Made by a program: the position numbers and the translations under genes. A model generated the notes under the pieces. The model was not told the DNA's origin and searched no databases. It saw only the letters and a list, made by a program, of their open reading frames with translations. 64,000 nucleotides of DNA from an uncultured bacterium (GTDB lineage Bacteria > Bacillota > Clostridia > Oscillospirales > Oscillospiraceae): the NCBI GenBank assembly GCA_948469375.1, contig CAOKLO010000003.1, forward strand, positions 42,739-106,738, in the 5' to 3' direction. Shown piece by piece: positions 18,459 to 25,716 of the stretch (its first letter is position 1; every line of letters begins with the position of its first letter).

Positions 18459-18891
18459 AGCCACCCTCCTCCCGCACCGCCGCCAACAGGAACAGCAGGT
18501 CGGGATAGCTCATCTCCGCCAAATCCCGGCGGGTGAGATACAGGTTGCGCCCGCCGGTGTAATCCTTGCTGTGGCGGACGGTGCGGTAGAGCAGCACCCG
18601 CTCCCGGTCACAGCAGGGCTGGGACAGCTGAACATACAGCCCATTGGTCTGCCACATCCCGATCAGGGAGCAGTCCCCGGACACGGCGATGCCGCCGGGG
18701 TTGGATCGCGCCTCGGCGTCCCTCAGACCCAGGTCCTTGCCCAGTGCCCGGAGAAACGTCCGGCCCATGTTCAAAAATTGCTTCTTCGCGCCGTTGGGGC
18801 CGCTCTCGTTTTCGCCCCAGATGTAGGACAGATCCTGAGAAAACAGCTTGGCCAGCCTGCGCATATTCTTTTCCTGTGATTTGTGGGACAT
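18442..18891 (-). CDS. unknown element protein upstream of the methylase
   Basis: 149 residues. The N-terminus is basic (HKSQEKNMRRLAKLFSQDL), and the C-terminal part has YLTRRDLAEMSYPDLLFLL. Start taken at the second ATG, because AAGGAGG is only 2 nt from the first. It overlaps the methylase gene by 17 bp, indicating coupled translation. No known motif. Confidence 0.6.
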   Translation of the reverse strand: MSHKSQEKNMRRLAKLFSQDLSYIWGENESGPNGAKKQFLNMGRTFLRALGKDLGLRDAEARSNPGGIAVSGDCSLIGMWQTNGLYVQLSQPCCDRERVLLYRTVRHSKDYTGGRNLYLTRRDLAEMSYPDLLFLLAAVREEGGYGRAA

Positions 18892-18957
18892 TTTCATGAC
18901 CTCCTTAAAATTGAGAGGACAGGAAACGGCCGCTTCCTGCCTCCGGTTCGCCCGCAG

Positions 18958-19488
18958 TTAAGCGGCGGGCTTGTTTTCCTTCTCAGTTTCCAGGTGGACA
19001 ACCGGCGTGGGGTTCTTGACCTCGTACTCCGCGTCCACCACGTCCTCAGCGGGAGCGGTGAAGCGCAGCCACCAGGCACGCAGGCTGGACGCCAGCAGAA
19101 AGCGGAACAGGCTCCGTTTTTTCTGCTTAAGGTTGATGATCTCGTCAGCGTCCACGTCATGGACGTAGCTGAGCACTACCGACAGCTGGCTTGCCTGCAC
19201 ATAGTCCGCGGACAACAGGCACGACACGGCGGCGCTTTCCGACGCAAACAGCTCAGAGGTCTCTACGCGCTTGGCAATCAAACGCCGGCAGGACACTCTT
19301 ACCGAACTCAGCTCATCCGCGCGAATGTCGTCCGCCGAAATACTGCTGGCCGTAACAGAGCCGCTTCCAATAATTTTTTTTGCCCTGAGGTCATAGGTCA
19401 CCTTCAGGCACCCCTCTACCACCAGGCACTCGGTGGTAAGGTTATCATAGGACATGGTTTCACCGCGGGGGATGTACACAATTTTCAT
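18958..19488 (-). CDS. bactofilin-like beta-repeat protein
   Basis: 176 residues. After a short lead, residues about 15-115 show repeating short strands (LVVEGCLKV, IIGSGSVTA, SSISADDIRA, DELSSVRVS) with the periodic hydrophobic/small pattern of right-handed beta-helix or bactofilin folds. A basic aromatic segment (SLFRFLLASSLRAWWLRF) could touch the membrane. The ATG follows AGGAGGAAGCTGAAC. A polymer-forming role is inferred only from the repeat pattern. Confidence 0.55.
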   Translation of the reverse strand: MKIVYIPRGETMSYDNLTTECLVVEGCLKVTYDLRAKKIIGSGSVTASSISADDIRADELSSVRVSCRRLIAKRVETSELFASESAAVSCLLSADYVQASQLSVVLSYVHDVDADEIINLKQKKRSLFRFLLASSLRAWWLRFTAPAEDVVDAEYEVKNPTPVVHLETEKENKPAA

Positions 19489-19501
19489 GTTCAGCTTCCT
19501 C

Positions 19502-19975
19502 CTATTTCTGATAGTTTCGGAGAATGGGATCCCCGTTCTTCTCGTGCAGGTTATAGTGGGCGTCAAACACCAAATGATGGTTTTCCTCGCCGGTAGCGCC
19601 GCAGTCCAGACAGTGCCAGGTCAGGATGAAGTTCCACTCCGAGGAACCCTCGTGGTCGTACTTGATCCTGCCGCCGCACACCGGGCAGACGCCGGGTTCG
19701 TCCGAGCTGCTGGCCCCGGCGCGGATGCCGCACTGGGAGATGTACGGGATCAAATCGTTGGGATCCATCTCGGCCAGCTTCCGCGCTGTTTCGATGATGT
19801 GATCCCGCTTTTCCGCCGCGAACAGCCCGGATATCTCAAGGGCCGCAGCGCCGGAAAGATCCTCCTTGGAGCCTGCGCTGAGCACGGTGGCCCCGTAGCC
19901 CAGATACAGATTCAAGGCGATCAAAAACGAAATGGTATCCTTGCGGTAGAGCCTGCTAAATTCCTTGAAATCCAT
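19502..19975 (-). CDS. zinc-ribbon protein of unknown function
   Basis: 157 residues: a helical N-terminal half and a C-terminal zinc ribbon formed by CPVCGG and WHCLDCGA. AGGAGGAAACA precedes the ATG. Located between the beta-clamp and the bactofilin-like gene with about 10-bp spacing. Function unknown. Confidence 0.6.
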   Translation of the reverse strand: MDFKEFSRLYRKDTISFLIALNLYLGYGATVLSAGSKEDLSGAAALEISGLFAAEKRDHIIETARKLAEMDPNDLIPYISQCGIRAGASSSDEPGVCPVCGGRIKYDHEGSSEWNFILTWHCLDCGATGEENHHLVFDAHYNLHEKNGDPILRNYQK

Positions 19976-19984
19976 TGTTTCCTC

Positions 19985-21088
19985 CTATGCCGCCCTGCTG
20001 GCTTCTCCCAGCCGGACGGGCATGACCAGGGCCCGGTCGCCGCGTCCCTGGGCCTCAATGATGATGGGGCCCAGGGAGCCGGCGCTGACCTTCATGTTCA
20101 CTGACGGCTCCTTTTCAAACTGCTTCAGGGCGTCCGTCATGTAATCCAGGCTGAACCCAAATTCCACGCCTTCGCAGCCGATGGCGGAGATTTTCGTGGC
20201 GTACCGCTCCCCCATGCTCTCGGCCAGCAGCGCGCCGCCGCTGAAGCGCACCAGGTGGGCGCGGTTTCCCCGCAGGGACTGCTTCAGATACTTCAGCTCC
20301 GCCAGGAACTCCTTCGGGGACACCTGGAACTCCGCCCGGAACTTGTCCGTGAGGGCACTGTCCAGCTTATACAGCTCGCCCTCGGGCAGACAGAACACCA
20401 GCGACGTCATGCCGTCGGTCACCCTGGCGAACCGCTCCCCCAGCTGGACGGAGACCTCCTGATCCCCGAACAGCTTCAAATGCTCCAGCGCGTCCGGGGC
20501 CGCCATGAAGGGCGCGGGTACCTCCAGCTCCGGGTCGGTGTCCCAGGCCATACGGCAGCCGTCCAGGGTGTAGACACGGTTCCCGCTGAACTGCACGCTG
20601 ATCAGGCAGGCCCTGGCCTCCTCTTTGCGAGGAATCCCCACAGCGTACTTCACCCGCTCCACACGGGCGTACAGCCTGGCGGCGTTGACGTTGAAGCTGT
20701 GCATAGGCTCCCACGCCTGCTGCTCAGGAAAATCATCGGGTAGGAACGGGTGCAGCTCCGCAGACCGGGGCCCGCAGGACAGCGCCAGCTTGATCCGCCG
20801 CCGGTCGCCTTCCCCCGTTTCCGTCTGCTCCATGGCCAATTCGCCCTCAAACTGCCGGAAGGCCCGGGCGCTCTCGCGGGGCCGATCCAGCAAAAAGGCA
20901 AAGCTGTCGCCCTGGGCCGGCATCCCTACGGACAGCCAGGTGTTCAGGTTGGTGGAGGCCAAGGTGCAGCGGCCCTCCTCGAACCGAACCAGCACCGCGT
21001 TCAGCACCGGGATAACCGATTTGTGGATCAGGCCGCTCACCTGATCCAATGCCTGGGCGAAGGTTTTTGCGTTTACCGTTGCTCTCAT
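19985..21088 (-). CDS. DNA polymerase III beta-clamp homologue (first of two)
   Basis: 367 residues, the usual DnaN length. It shows the family opening (FAQALDQVSGLIHKSVIPVLNAVLVRFEEGRCTL) and three repeated domains, with the DnaN-like end MPVRLGE. Sequence is divergent from chromosomal clamps, so it is probably an element-specific sliding clamp. Its ATG overlaps the TGA of the E1-like gene (ATGA), so translation is coupled to the ubiquitin-type cassette. A second, different clamp is encoded at 35.7-36.9 kb. Confidence 0.8.
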   Translation of the reverse strand: MRATVNAKTFAQALDQVSGLIHKSVIPVLNAVLVRFEEGRCTLASTNLNTWLSVGMPAQGDSFAFLLDRPRESARAFRQFEGELAMEQTETGEGDRRRIKLALSCGPRSAELHPFLPDDFPEQQAWEPMHSFNVNAARLYARVERVKYAVGIPRKEEARACLISVQFSGNRVYTLDGCRMAWDTDPELEVPAPFMAAPDALEHLKLFGDQEVSVQLGERFARVTDGMTSLVFCLPEGELYKLDSALTDKFRAEFQVSPKEFLAELKYLKQSLRGNRAHLVRFSGGALLAESMGERYATKISAIGCEGVEFGFSLDYMTDALKQFEKEPSVNMKVSAGSLGPIIIEAQGRGDRALVMPVRLGEASRAA

Positions 21089-21864
21089 GCCGCTTTCTTC
21101 CTCCTTGTACTTGTTTTTTGCAGCTCAGGCCGCACATTGACGGTCTGGGTGGAAAAGGTCACCTGCCGCACGGTGCTGCTGCCCGTGGCCAGGATGTTGT
21201 AGATCATGTCCACCACCGCCATGGCCGCCGTGATGTTGGCCGCCATGCTCTGGGGGGCAGACACCGACGCCTCGGAGCAGGACAGCTCCGTGGGGAACTT
21301 GTCCGTTTCCTCCAGCACGTCCGGGTAGACGATGCCGATGGGCGGGTAGTAGGTTCTGCCGCCCCGGCGCACGCCGCACACCACCTGCCCGGTGAACTCG
21401 CCGTTGCCGCTGTCGATGTAGATCAGTTCTTCGGATTGGTAGAACACCCGGTGGCACATCTGCCGGGACTTGTTGTTGTCCACGGCGCCGATGAGGATGA
21501 CCAATTCCGGCGTCCGCACGTTGTATTCGTGGCCGGGCTGGCGCATCCAGAGATGCTCCGGTTTCAGCAGGCCGCGAAGCTGCACCTCATCCTCCACGAA
21601 AGAGGGCACATACTCCGTCTCCATGCCGAACACGGCGGAATACCGCTCCGCCAGCACCCTGGCCTTGTTCTCCCCCAGGTCGGCGGGGGTGAAGTTCTGC
21701 CGCACCAGGTTCTTTTCCTCCACCACGTCGCCGTCGCAGAGGATGAACCGAACCGGGCGTTTCAGCGAGTACAGCAGGCGGTACAGGTGGGGCGCGATGT
21801 GCCCCCCGGTGCCGCCCGCGCCCAGCATGACGATCTTCACTGGGCGGGTCATAGAAAACTTCAT
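21085..21864 (-). CDS. E1/ThiF-like adenylyltransferase (PRTRC ThiF type)
   Basis: Predicted to adenylate the C-terminus of a ubiquitin-like protein. Rossmann motif LGAGGTGG at residues 14-21, the ATP-site residues Asp44/Asp46 with Asn52, Arg55 and Gln56 (DGDVVEEKNLVRQNF), and the candidate catalytic Cys196 in ELSCSEAS, followed by AANITAAMAVV as in E1/PRTRC ThiF proteins. The true start is the ATG at 21864, overlapping the JAB gene's TAA as TAATG. 259 residues. Forms one coupled unit with the JAB and beta-clamp genes. Confidence 0.85.
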   Translation of the reverse strand: MKFSMTRPVKIVMLGAGGTGGHIAPHLYRLLYSLKRPVRFILCDGDVVEEKNLVRQNFTPADLGENKARVLAERYSAVFGMETEYVPSFVEDEVQLRGLLKPEHLWMRQPGHEYNVRTPELVILIGAVDNNKSRQMCHRVFYQSEELIYIDSGNGEFTGQVVCGVRRGGRTYYPPIGIVYPDVLEETDKFPTELSCSEASVSAPQSMAANITAAMAVVDMIYNILATGSSTVRQVTFSTQTVNVRPELQKTSTRRKKAA

Positions 21865-23261
21865 TAGACAATCCCCTGACACCGAAGCCGCTCAGCCAAA
21901 GGATGCAGCACCGGCGGGGCGCTTCTGCGCAGCAGCTTCACCTGAGTGCGCCACTCGGCGGGGAACGCCGCGCCAAAGCTCTCCAGCACGCACCCCGGGG
22001 GCAGCGTCAGGTAGGTGCCGCCGCAGGACATCCGCACCGTGATATCGGGGAAGAACTTGTCCAGGCGGCCCACCACGATGTAGATGCGGGTGGCCCGTTC
22101 GTCCTCATCGTCCACGGGGGAGAACTTGGCCTCCATGCTGTTGTGGCTGTGTATGTCGATGTAGTGGAGATACCGCTCCTCCGGCAGATCGTCCCGGTTC
22201 AGTTTGGCGTCGATGTGGGCTTTGGTCACCGTCTGCTCAGGGACGCGCACCACAAATTCCTGCTCCTGCTTGTCCCATAGGATGTGGGCCAGCGCCTCAA
22301 ATTCCTCGGGGCCGGTCATGCAGCACCGAAAGAAGGAGATGATCTGGGCCAGCAGCTCCATAGGAACCAGCGGGAGGGCCGGGGTAAACCCGGCCCTGAC
22401 CGATTCCAGGTCGATCACGCTGTCTTTCGGGGCGATGAACTCGCCCAGCTCGTTTTTGCGCAGCTCGTACACCCTGCCGTCTGCGCAGGGGATGGTGCAG
22501 ATGGCCTTGTCCGACGCCCGGGCCTCCTCCAGCGAGGCGAACACGCCCTTATAGGCGGCGATGCCCTTGCTTTGGGCGGTGACACGGGGCTTCACCAGGC
22601 AGTCCGGGTTCTTGTCCTTGGCCTTCTTGAGGTTGTCCAGAAACGCCTTGGACAGCTCGATCTCCGACTTGACGGAGGAGATGGTGGTGCCCTTGGGGTC
22701 GGTGATGGTTTTGACCGTCTTGCCGTACTCCACCGTCCAGGACACCTTCTTGCCCTCGCCCAGCTCGGGGAAATCCGCCGACTTGGCGATGCGAAGCTCC
22801 TCAAAAGTCATGCCGGGGTCGGTGATGTCCTCTCGGGCGCTGCCGTAGTGGAACACCGGGGCCTTCTCGAACAGAGATTTGGCCGCCTTTTGCTCGGTCT
22901 TGGCCTCCTGCTCCGCCATGGCGGCGGCCAGGGGGTCGATGTCCAGCGGGGGCTGGGTCGCCGGGGCTGCGGAAGCCGCCGCAGGCGCAGGGGCCGGGGC
23001 GGGCTGCACAGGCTGGACGCTCTGAAACGGGGGCGGCGCAGATGCTGCGGGCTGCGCCTGCTCGGCGGGCGTAGCCGTCTGGGGCTGTCCCTGCGGGATG
23101 GATGCGGCGGGCGCGGCCTGCTGAGCCAGCGCCGCTTCAAAGGGGTTCACTTCGCCGGGGGTTCCGCCGTCAGGCGCGCCGCCGAAGATGGCATTGATGT
23201 CTAGGCCCTCGCCGCCGGACAGCTCCGCAAAGGGGAATCCGCTGTTGCTTTGTTCACTCAT
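21864..23261 (-). CDS. JAB/JAMM-domain metallopeptidase-like protein (PRTRC protein A type)
   Basis: 465 residues, first gene of the operon. Residues 30-125 are low-complexity Pro/Ala/Gln. A middle domain (150-300) has no motif I recognise. The C-terminal domain carries the JAMM zinc-site pattern: His371-Ser-His373, Ser381 and Asp384 in DIHSHNSMEAKFSPVDD. This is the predicted deconjugating or Ub-tail-processing enzyme of the cassette. The start is the ATG after GAGAGGAG. An in-frame GTG at 23390 would read through the leader's terminator hairpin and is rejected. Confidence 0.8.
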   Translation of the reverse strand: MSEQSNSGFPFAELSGGEGLDINAIFGGAPDGGTPGEVNPFEAALAQQAAPAASIPQGQPQTATPAEQAQPAASAPPPFQSVQPVQPAPAPAPAAASAAPATQPPLDIDPLAAAMAEQEAKTEQKAAKSLFEKAPVFHYGSAREDITDPGMTFEELRIAKSADFPELGEGKKVSWTVEYGKTVKTITDPKGTTISSVKSEIELSKAFLDNLKKAKDKNPDCLVKPRVTAQSKGIAAYKGVFASLEEARASDKAICTIPCADGRVYELRKNELGEFIAPKDSVIDLESVRAGFTPALPLVPMELLAQIISFFRCCMTGPEEFEALAHILWDKQEQEFVVRVPEQTVTKAHIDAKLNRDDLPEERYLHYIDIHSHNSMEAKFSPVDDEDERATRIYIVVGRLDKFFPDITVRMSCGGTYLTLPPGCVLESFGAAFPAEWRTQVKLLRRSAPPVLHPLAERLRCQGIV

Positions 23262-23289
23262 AGTCTTTTCTCCTCTCGTTTTTGGGGAC

Positions 23290-23332
23290 AAAAAAAGACC
23301 GCGAACCGCCCAATGGGGCAACTCACAGTCTT
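23290..23332 (-). terminator. leader attenuator hairpin, copy 1
   Basis: On the minus strand a 17-bp stem (AAGACTGTGAGTTGCCC with GGGCGGTTCGCGGTCTT, G-U pairs allowed) closes a 4-nt loop and is followed by seven T. It lies between the leader promoter and the first gene, so full-length transcription needs readthrough. Confidence 0.8.
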
Positions 23333-23342
23333 CTTGTCCAGA

Positions 23343-23503
23343 TATTTTGTTCTTCCAGGCCGCTTCAGTCCGGCGGAGGGCAGACTTCACCCCTTTCCAC
23401 GCCGTTCCTCCCTCGCTTACTCCGCCCTAACTTACTCCGCCCTGAAATACAGGTTCATTGTACCATGCCGGGGCGCGGGCGGATAGGTGGAGGGGTTCCA
23501 CCT
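23343..23503 (-). repeat. 161-bp duplicated operon leader, copy 1
   Basis: Matches 40018-40178 in the same orientation with three visible differences. It contains a tandem AGGGCGGAGTAAG repeat (two copies and a third partial), the promoter, the operator half and the leader frame. It precedes the JAB-E1-clamp operon. Confidence 0.95.
23365..23400 (-). CDS. putative leader peptide VERGEVCPPPD, copy 1
   Basis: GTG-started 11-codon frame, 5-6 nt after GGGAGGA, ending Cys-Pro-Pro-Pro-Asp-TGA. Pro-Pro-Asp is a known EF-P-dependent stalling motif. The stop lies about 33 nt before the attenuator stem. Retained in the second leader copy. Translation is not proven. Confidence 0.4.
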   Translation of the reverse strand: MERGEVCPPPD

Positions 23504-23505
23504 AT
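23457..23505 (-). promoter_or_regulatory. extended -10 promoter and inverted-repeat operator, copy 1
   Basis: TGGTACAAT gives a TGn-extended -10 (TACAAT at 23457-23462) with a weak -35. A 9-bp inverted repeat, ATAGGTGGA and TCCACCTAT separated by 5 nt (23483-23505), covers the -35 region, as expected for a repressor site. Confidence 0.6.
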
Positions 23506-23519
23506 TTTAATCGAACATA

Positions 23520-23548
23520 TGGACAGTTTGATTCCCCCGGTGTATAAT
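23520..23548 (+). promoter_or_regulatory. sigma-70-like promoter for the DUF4317 gene
   Basis: TGGACA (23520-23525), 17-bp spacer, TATAAT (23543-23548). Points away from the leader promoter of the leftward operon. Confidence 0.75.
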
Positions 23549-23622
23549 AAGGCGGTCATTTTAATTGCGCGGCTCCATAGTTTCATCACCGCGCAAAATC
23601 CATTTTAAACTGCGAGGTCACC

Positions 23623-24771
23623 ATGAATCAGAAAGAGATCAGCGAACTGAAGCGCCGCTTCCGGCTGGGCAAGAACGCCATCAGCCATATCTGCGGCTGC
23701 TATGTGAACAGCAAAAAGGAGATCGTTTCCTACCTGAACGAACCGTTAGACCGGATGCCCGAGGAGGAGGCGGAGAAATACTTAACTTTGCTGAAAAAGG
23801 CCCTGTCCGGTACCCTGGGCCGGAACCTCATCGACATTGTGTTCTCCACCCAGCAGGTGGCGGACAGCGACGAGCACCGGCGGCTTATGGCCCTGCGGGA
23901 CTCCAAGCTGAAGGACAGCGAAGTGCGGCAGGAGTTCTATCAGACTGTCATCGACACACTGGACATGGGGGAGAGCAATTACCTCATCCTGCTGGCCCAT
24001 GACGCCTACGATGTGCCCCACCGGGGCAGGGACGGCGAGGATCGGGCGGACGAGGGCGACACCGTATTTTCTTACATCGTGTGCTGCGTCTGCCCGGTGA
24101 AGGACGGCAAGCCGGAGCTGGGCTACTGCGCTGGGGAGAACGAGTTCCACAACAGCGCCCCCAGCCAGATCGTCGCGCCGCCGGAGCTGGGCTTTCTGTT
24201 CCCGGCCTTCGACGATAGGGCGGCCAACATCTACAACGCCCTCGCCTATGCCCGCAAGCCGGACGAGCTGCACCAGGAGTTTTTGGACGCCATCTTCCAT
24301 ACCGAGCCGCCTATGTCCGCCGGGGAACAGCGGGAGGCGTTCCAGACTGCCCTCCGGGAGGGGCTGGAAGGAGCCTGCGGCCTGGAGGTGGTGCAGGCGG
24401 TCCACGAACAGCTGACCGCTAAAATTGAGGAGCACCGGGAGACCAAAGACCCGGAGCCCCTGGCCGTCACCGCCAAGGACGTGGCCGCCATTCTGCGGGA
24501 CTGCGGCGCAGCGGAACCGCAGATTACCGCATTCTGCGAAAAGTGCGTGGAGCTGTTCGGCGAGGGCGCGGCCCTCAGCCCCGCCAACCTCATCGACAGC
24601 AAACGGTTCGAGGTCAAGACTGCTGACGTGACCATCGCCATGCCGCCGGAGCAGAGCTACCTGGTGGAGACACGGATGATCGACGGGAAAAAGTATCTGC
24701 TCATTCCCGCCGGGGAAGGGCTGGAGGTCAATGGGATGCCAGTGGACTGGGTTCAAACTGAAAGCGAATAA
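23623..24771 (+). CDS. DUF4317 family protein
   Basis: 382 residues, soluble. The N-terminus (ELKRRFRLGKNAISHICGCYVNSKKEIVSYL) and EEAEKYLTLLKKALSGTLGRNLIDIVFSTQQV are the hallmark of DUF4317, a widespread Clostridia family of unknown function. Later segments NYLILLAHDAYDVPHRGRDG and SYIVCCVCPVKDGKPELGY also fit. Own promoter upstream; a small DUF6465 gene follows. It opposes the backbone operons in direction. No catalytic residues can be assigned. Confidence 0.85.
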   Translation: MNQKEISELKRRFRLGKNAISHICGCYVNSKKEIVSYLNEPLDRMPEEEAEKYLTLLKKALSGTLGRNLIDIVFSTQQVADSDEHRRLMALRDSKLKDSEVRQEFYQTVIDTLDMGESNYLILLAHDAYDVPHRGRDGEDRADEGDTVFSYIVCCVCPVKDGKPELGYCAGENEFHNSAPSQIVAPPELGFLFPAFDDRAANIYNALAYARKPDELHQEFLDAIFHTEPPMSAGEQREAFQTALREGLEGACGLEVVQAVHEQLTAKIEEHRETKDPEPLAVTAKDVAAILRDCGAAEPQITAFCEKCVELFGEGAALSPANLIDSKRFEVKTADVTIAMPPEQSYLVETRMIDGKKYLLIPAGEGLEVNGMPVDWVQTESE

Positions 24772-24860
24772 AGAAGCATATTCTCTTGCCTTTTTGGTTA
24801 TCACCATATATAATGTGCTGGAAACTTGACCCAGCAAATTATCAAACAAAGGTGATTATC

Positions 24861-25193
24861 ATGGATAAGGAAAAGACAGTCAGCACAGCCACCGAGCCAG
24901 CGGCAAAAAAGAAGGGCGGCAGAAAGCCCATGTCGGCGGAGGAAAAGGCGTCCGCCGCGAAAGCCCGCGCTGAGAGCAAGGCAAAGGCGGACAACCTCAA
25001 GCCCGCTGTCATCGTGCAGTTCCAGGGCAGTGAGGTGGAGCTCGACGCGCTGGTGGAGGCGGCGAAAGCCGACTTCCGGCAGGAAAAGAAGCGCACGCCC
25101 ATCACCGACTTGAAGCTGTACGTCAAACCGGAGGAGCGCACGGCCTACTATGTGGTGAACGAGAAGTTCAGGGGAAGCATATCCTTTCAGTAA
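24861..25193 (+). CDS. DUF6465-like small protein
   Basis: 110 residues. A Lys/Ala-rich basic N-terminal tail (residues 1-48) is followed by a compact domain with predicted order strand-strand-helix-strand-strand-strand: AVIVQFQ, SEVEL, DALVEAAKADFRQ, DLKLYVKPEE, TAYYVVN, FRGSISF. This looks like DUF6465 from Clostridia. The order resembles a beta-grasp fold, an inference only. The ATG at 24861 follows AAAGGTG. A strong terminator follows the gene. Confidence 0.7.
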   Translation: MDKEKTVSTATEPAAKKKGGRKPMSAEEKASAAKARAESKAKADNLKPAVIVQFQGSEVELDALVEAAKADFRQEKKRTPITDLKLYVKPEERTAYYVVNEKFRGSISFQ

Positions 25194-25216
25194 ACCCGGT
25201 ATTGTCAGAAACGCGT

Positions 25217-25251
25217 GAAGCCCCACAATGCAAACAGCATTGTGGGGCTTC
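25217..25251 (+). terminator. terminator between convergent genes
   Basis: Perfect 15-bp stem GAAGCCCCACAATGC / GCATTGTGGGGCTTC with AAACA loop, then ATTTTCG. Confidence 0.88.
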
Positions 25252-25269
25252 ATTTTCGTACGTTCTTAA

Positions 25270-25716
25270 TTATCCGTCCAGCACAATCCCCTGGCGGCAG
25301 CACTCCGCCAGATAGTCCCGGGGCTGGTAATAAAACGCGGCGTTGTAATCGGAAAGCCGCTCGTCGATCCATGAGGTATAGACCGCCAGCAGCGTCTCCA
25401 CCACGTCGTCCTCCCCAGACACGTCCTCGATCAGCCGGGCGTACACCTTGCCCATCGTCCACACATCGGGCACGGCGTAGCAGGACTCGCTTACATTGTC
25501 ATAGTCCCCGGCGGTCAGGTCAAACTCTCCGATAGCGTCGTCCGCCACCTTTGCAATCGGCTCACAGTGGAGAACATCGGCGTGCTCATAGATGATCCGC
25601 ACACCGTTTTTGCCCAGATCCGCCGCGATATCCCCCCGCTTCCTGTGAAGGATGCGGCCAAGCTGCTCTATCAGGGAGCAGGTGAAAAACAGCGCGCTGT
25701 CATTTCGCTTTCCCAT
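25270..25716 (-). CDS. DUF3791-like partner of the DUF3990 protein
   Basis: 148 residues. The N-terminal 55 residues (FFTCSLIEQLGRILHRKRGDIAADLGKNGVRIIYEHADVLHC, in two adjoining segments) match the DUF3791 pattern of small proteins often encoded next to DUF3990. The rest is acidic and unassigned. It overlaps the DUF3990 gene; an alternative ATG is at 25725, only 2 nt after the GAGGAG. Possibly the antitoxin or immunity partner. Confidence 0.55.
   Translation of the reverse strand: MGKRNDSALFFTCSLIEQLGRILHRKRGDIAADLGKNGVRIIYEHADVLHCEPIAKVADDAIGEFDLTAGDYDNVSESCYAVPDVWTMGKVYARLIEDVSGEDDVVETLLAVYTSWIDERLSDYNAAFYYQPRDYLAECCRQGIVLDG

Noticed and set aside
23262-23390. In-frame GTG extension of the JAB protein (VKSALRRTEAAWKNKI...)
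   Set aside because: It would translate through the attenuator hairpin and T tract; the second leader copy has a stop in this frame. The internal ATG has a much better ribosome site. The shared VKSALRRT start simply reflects the duplicated DNA, though a second leader peptide cannot be fully excluded.
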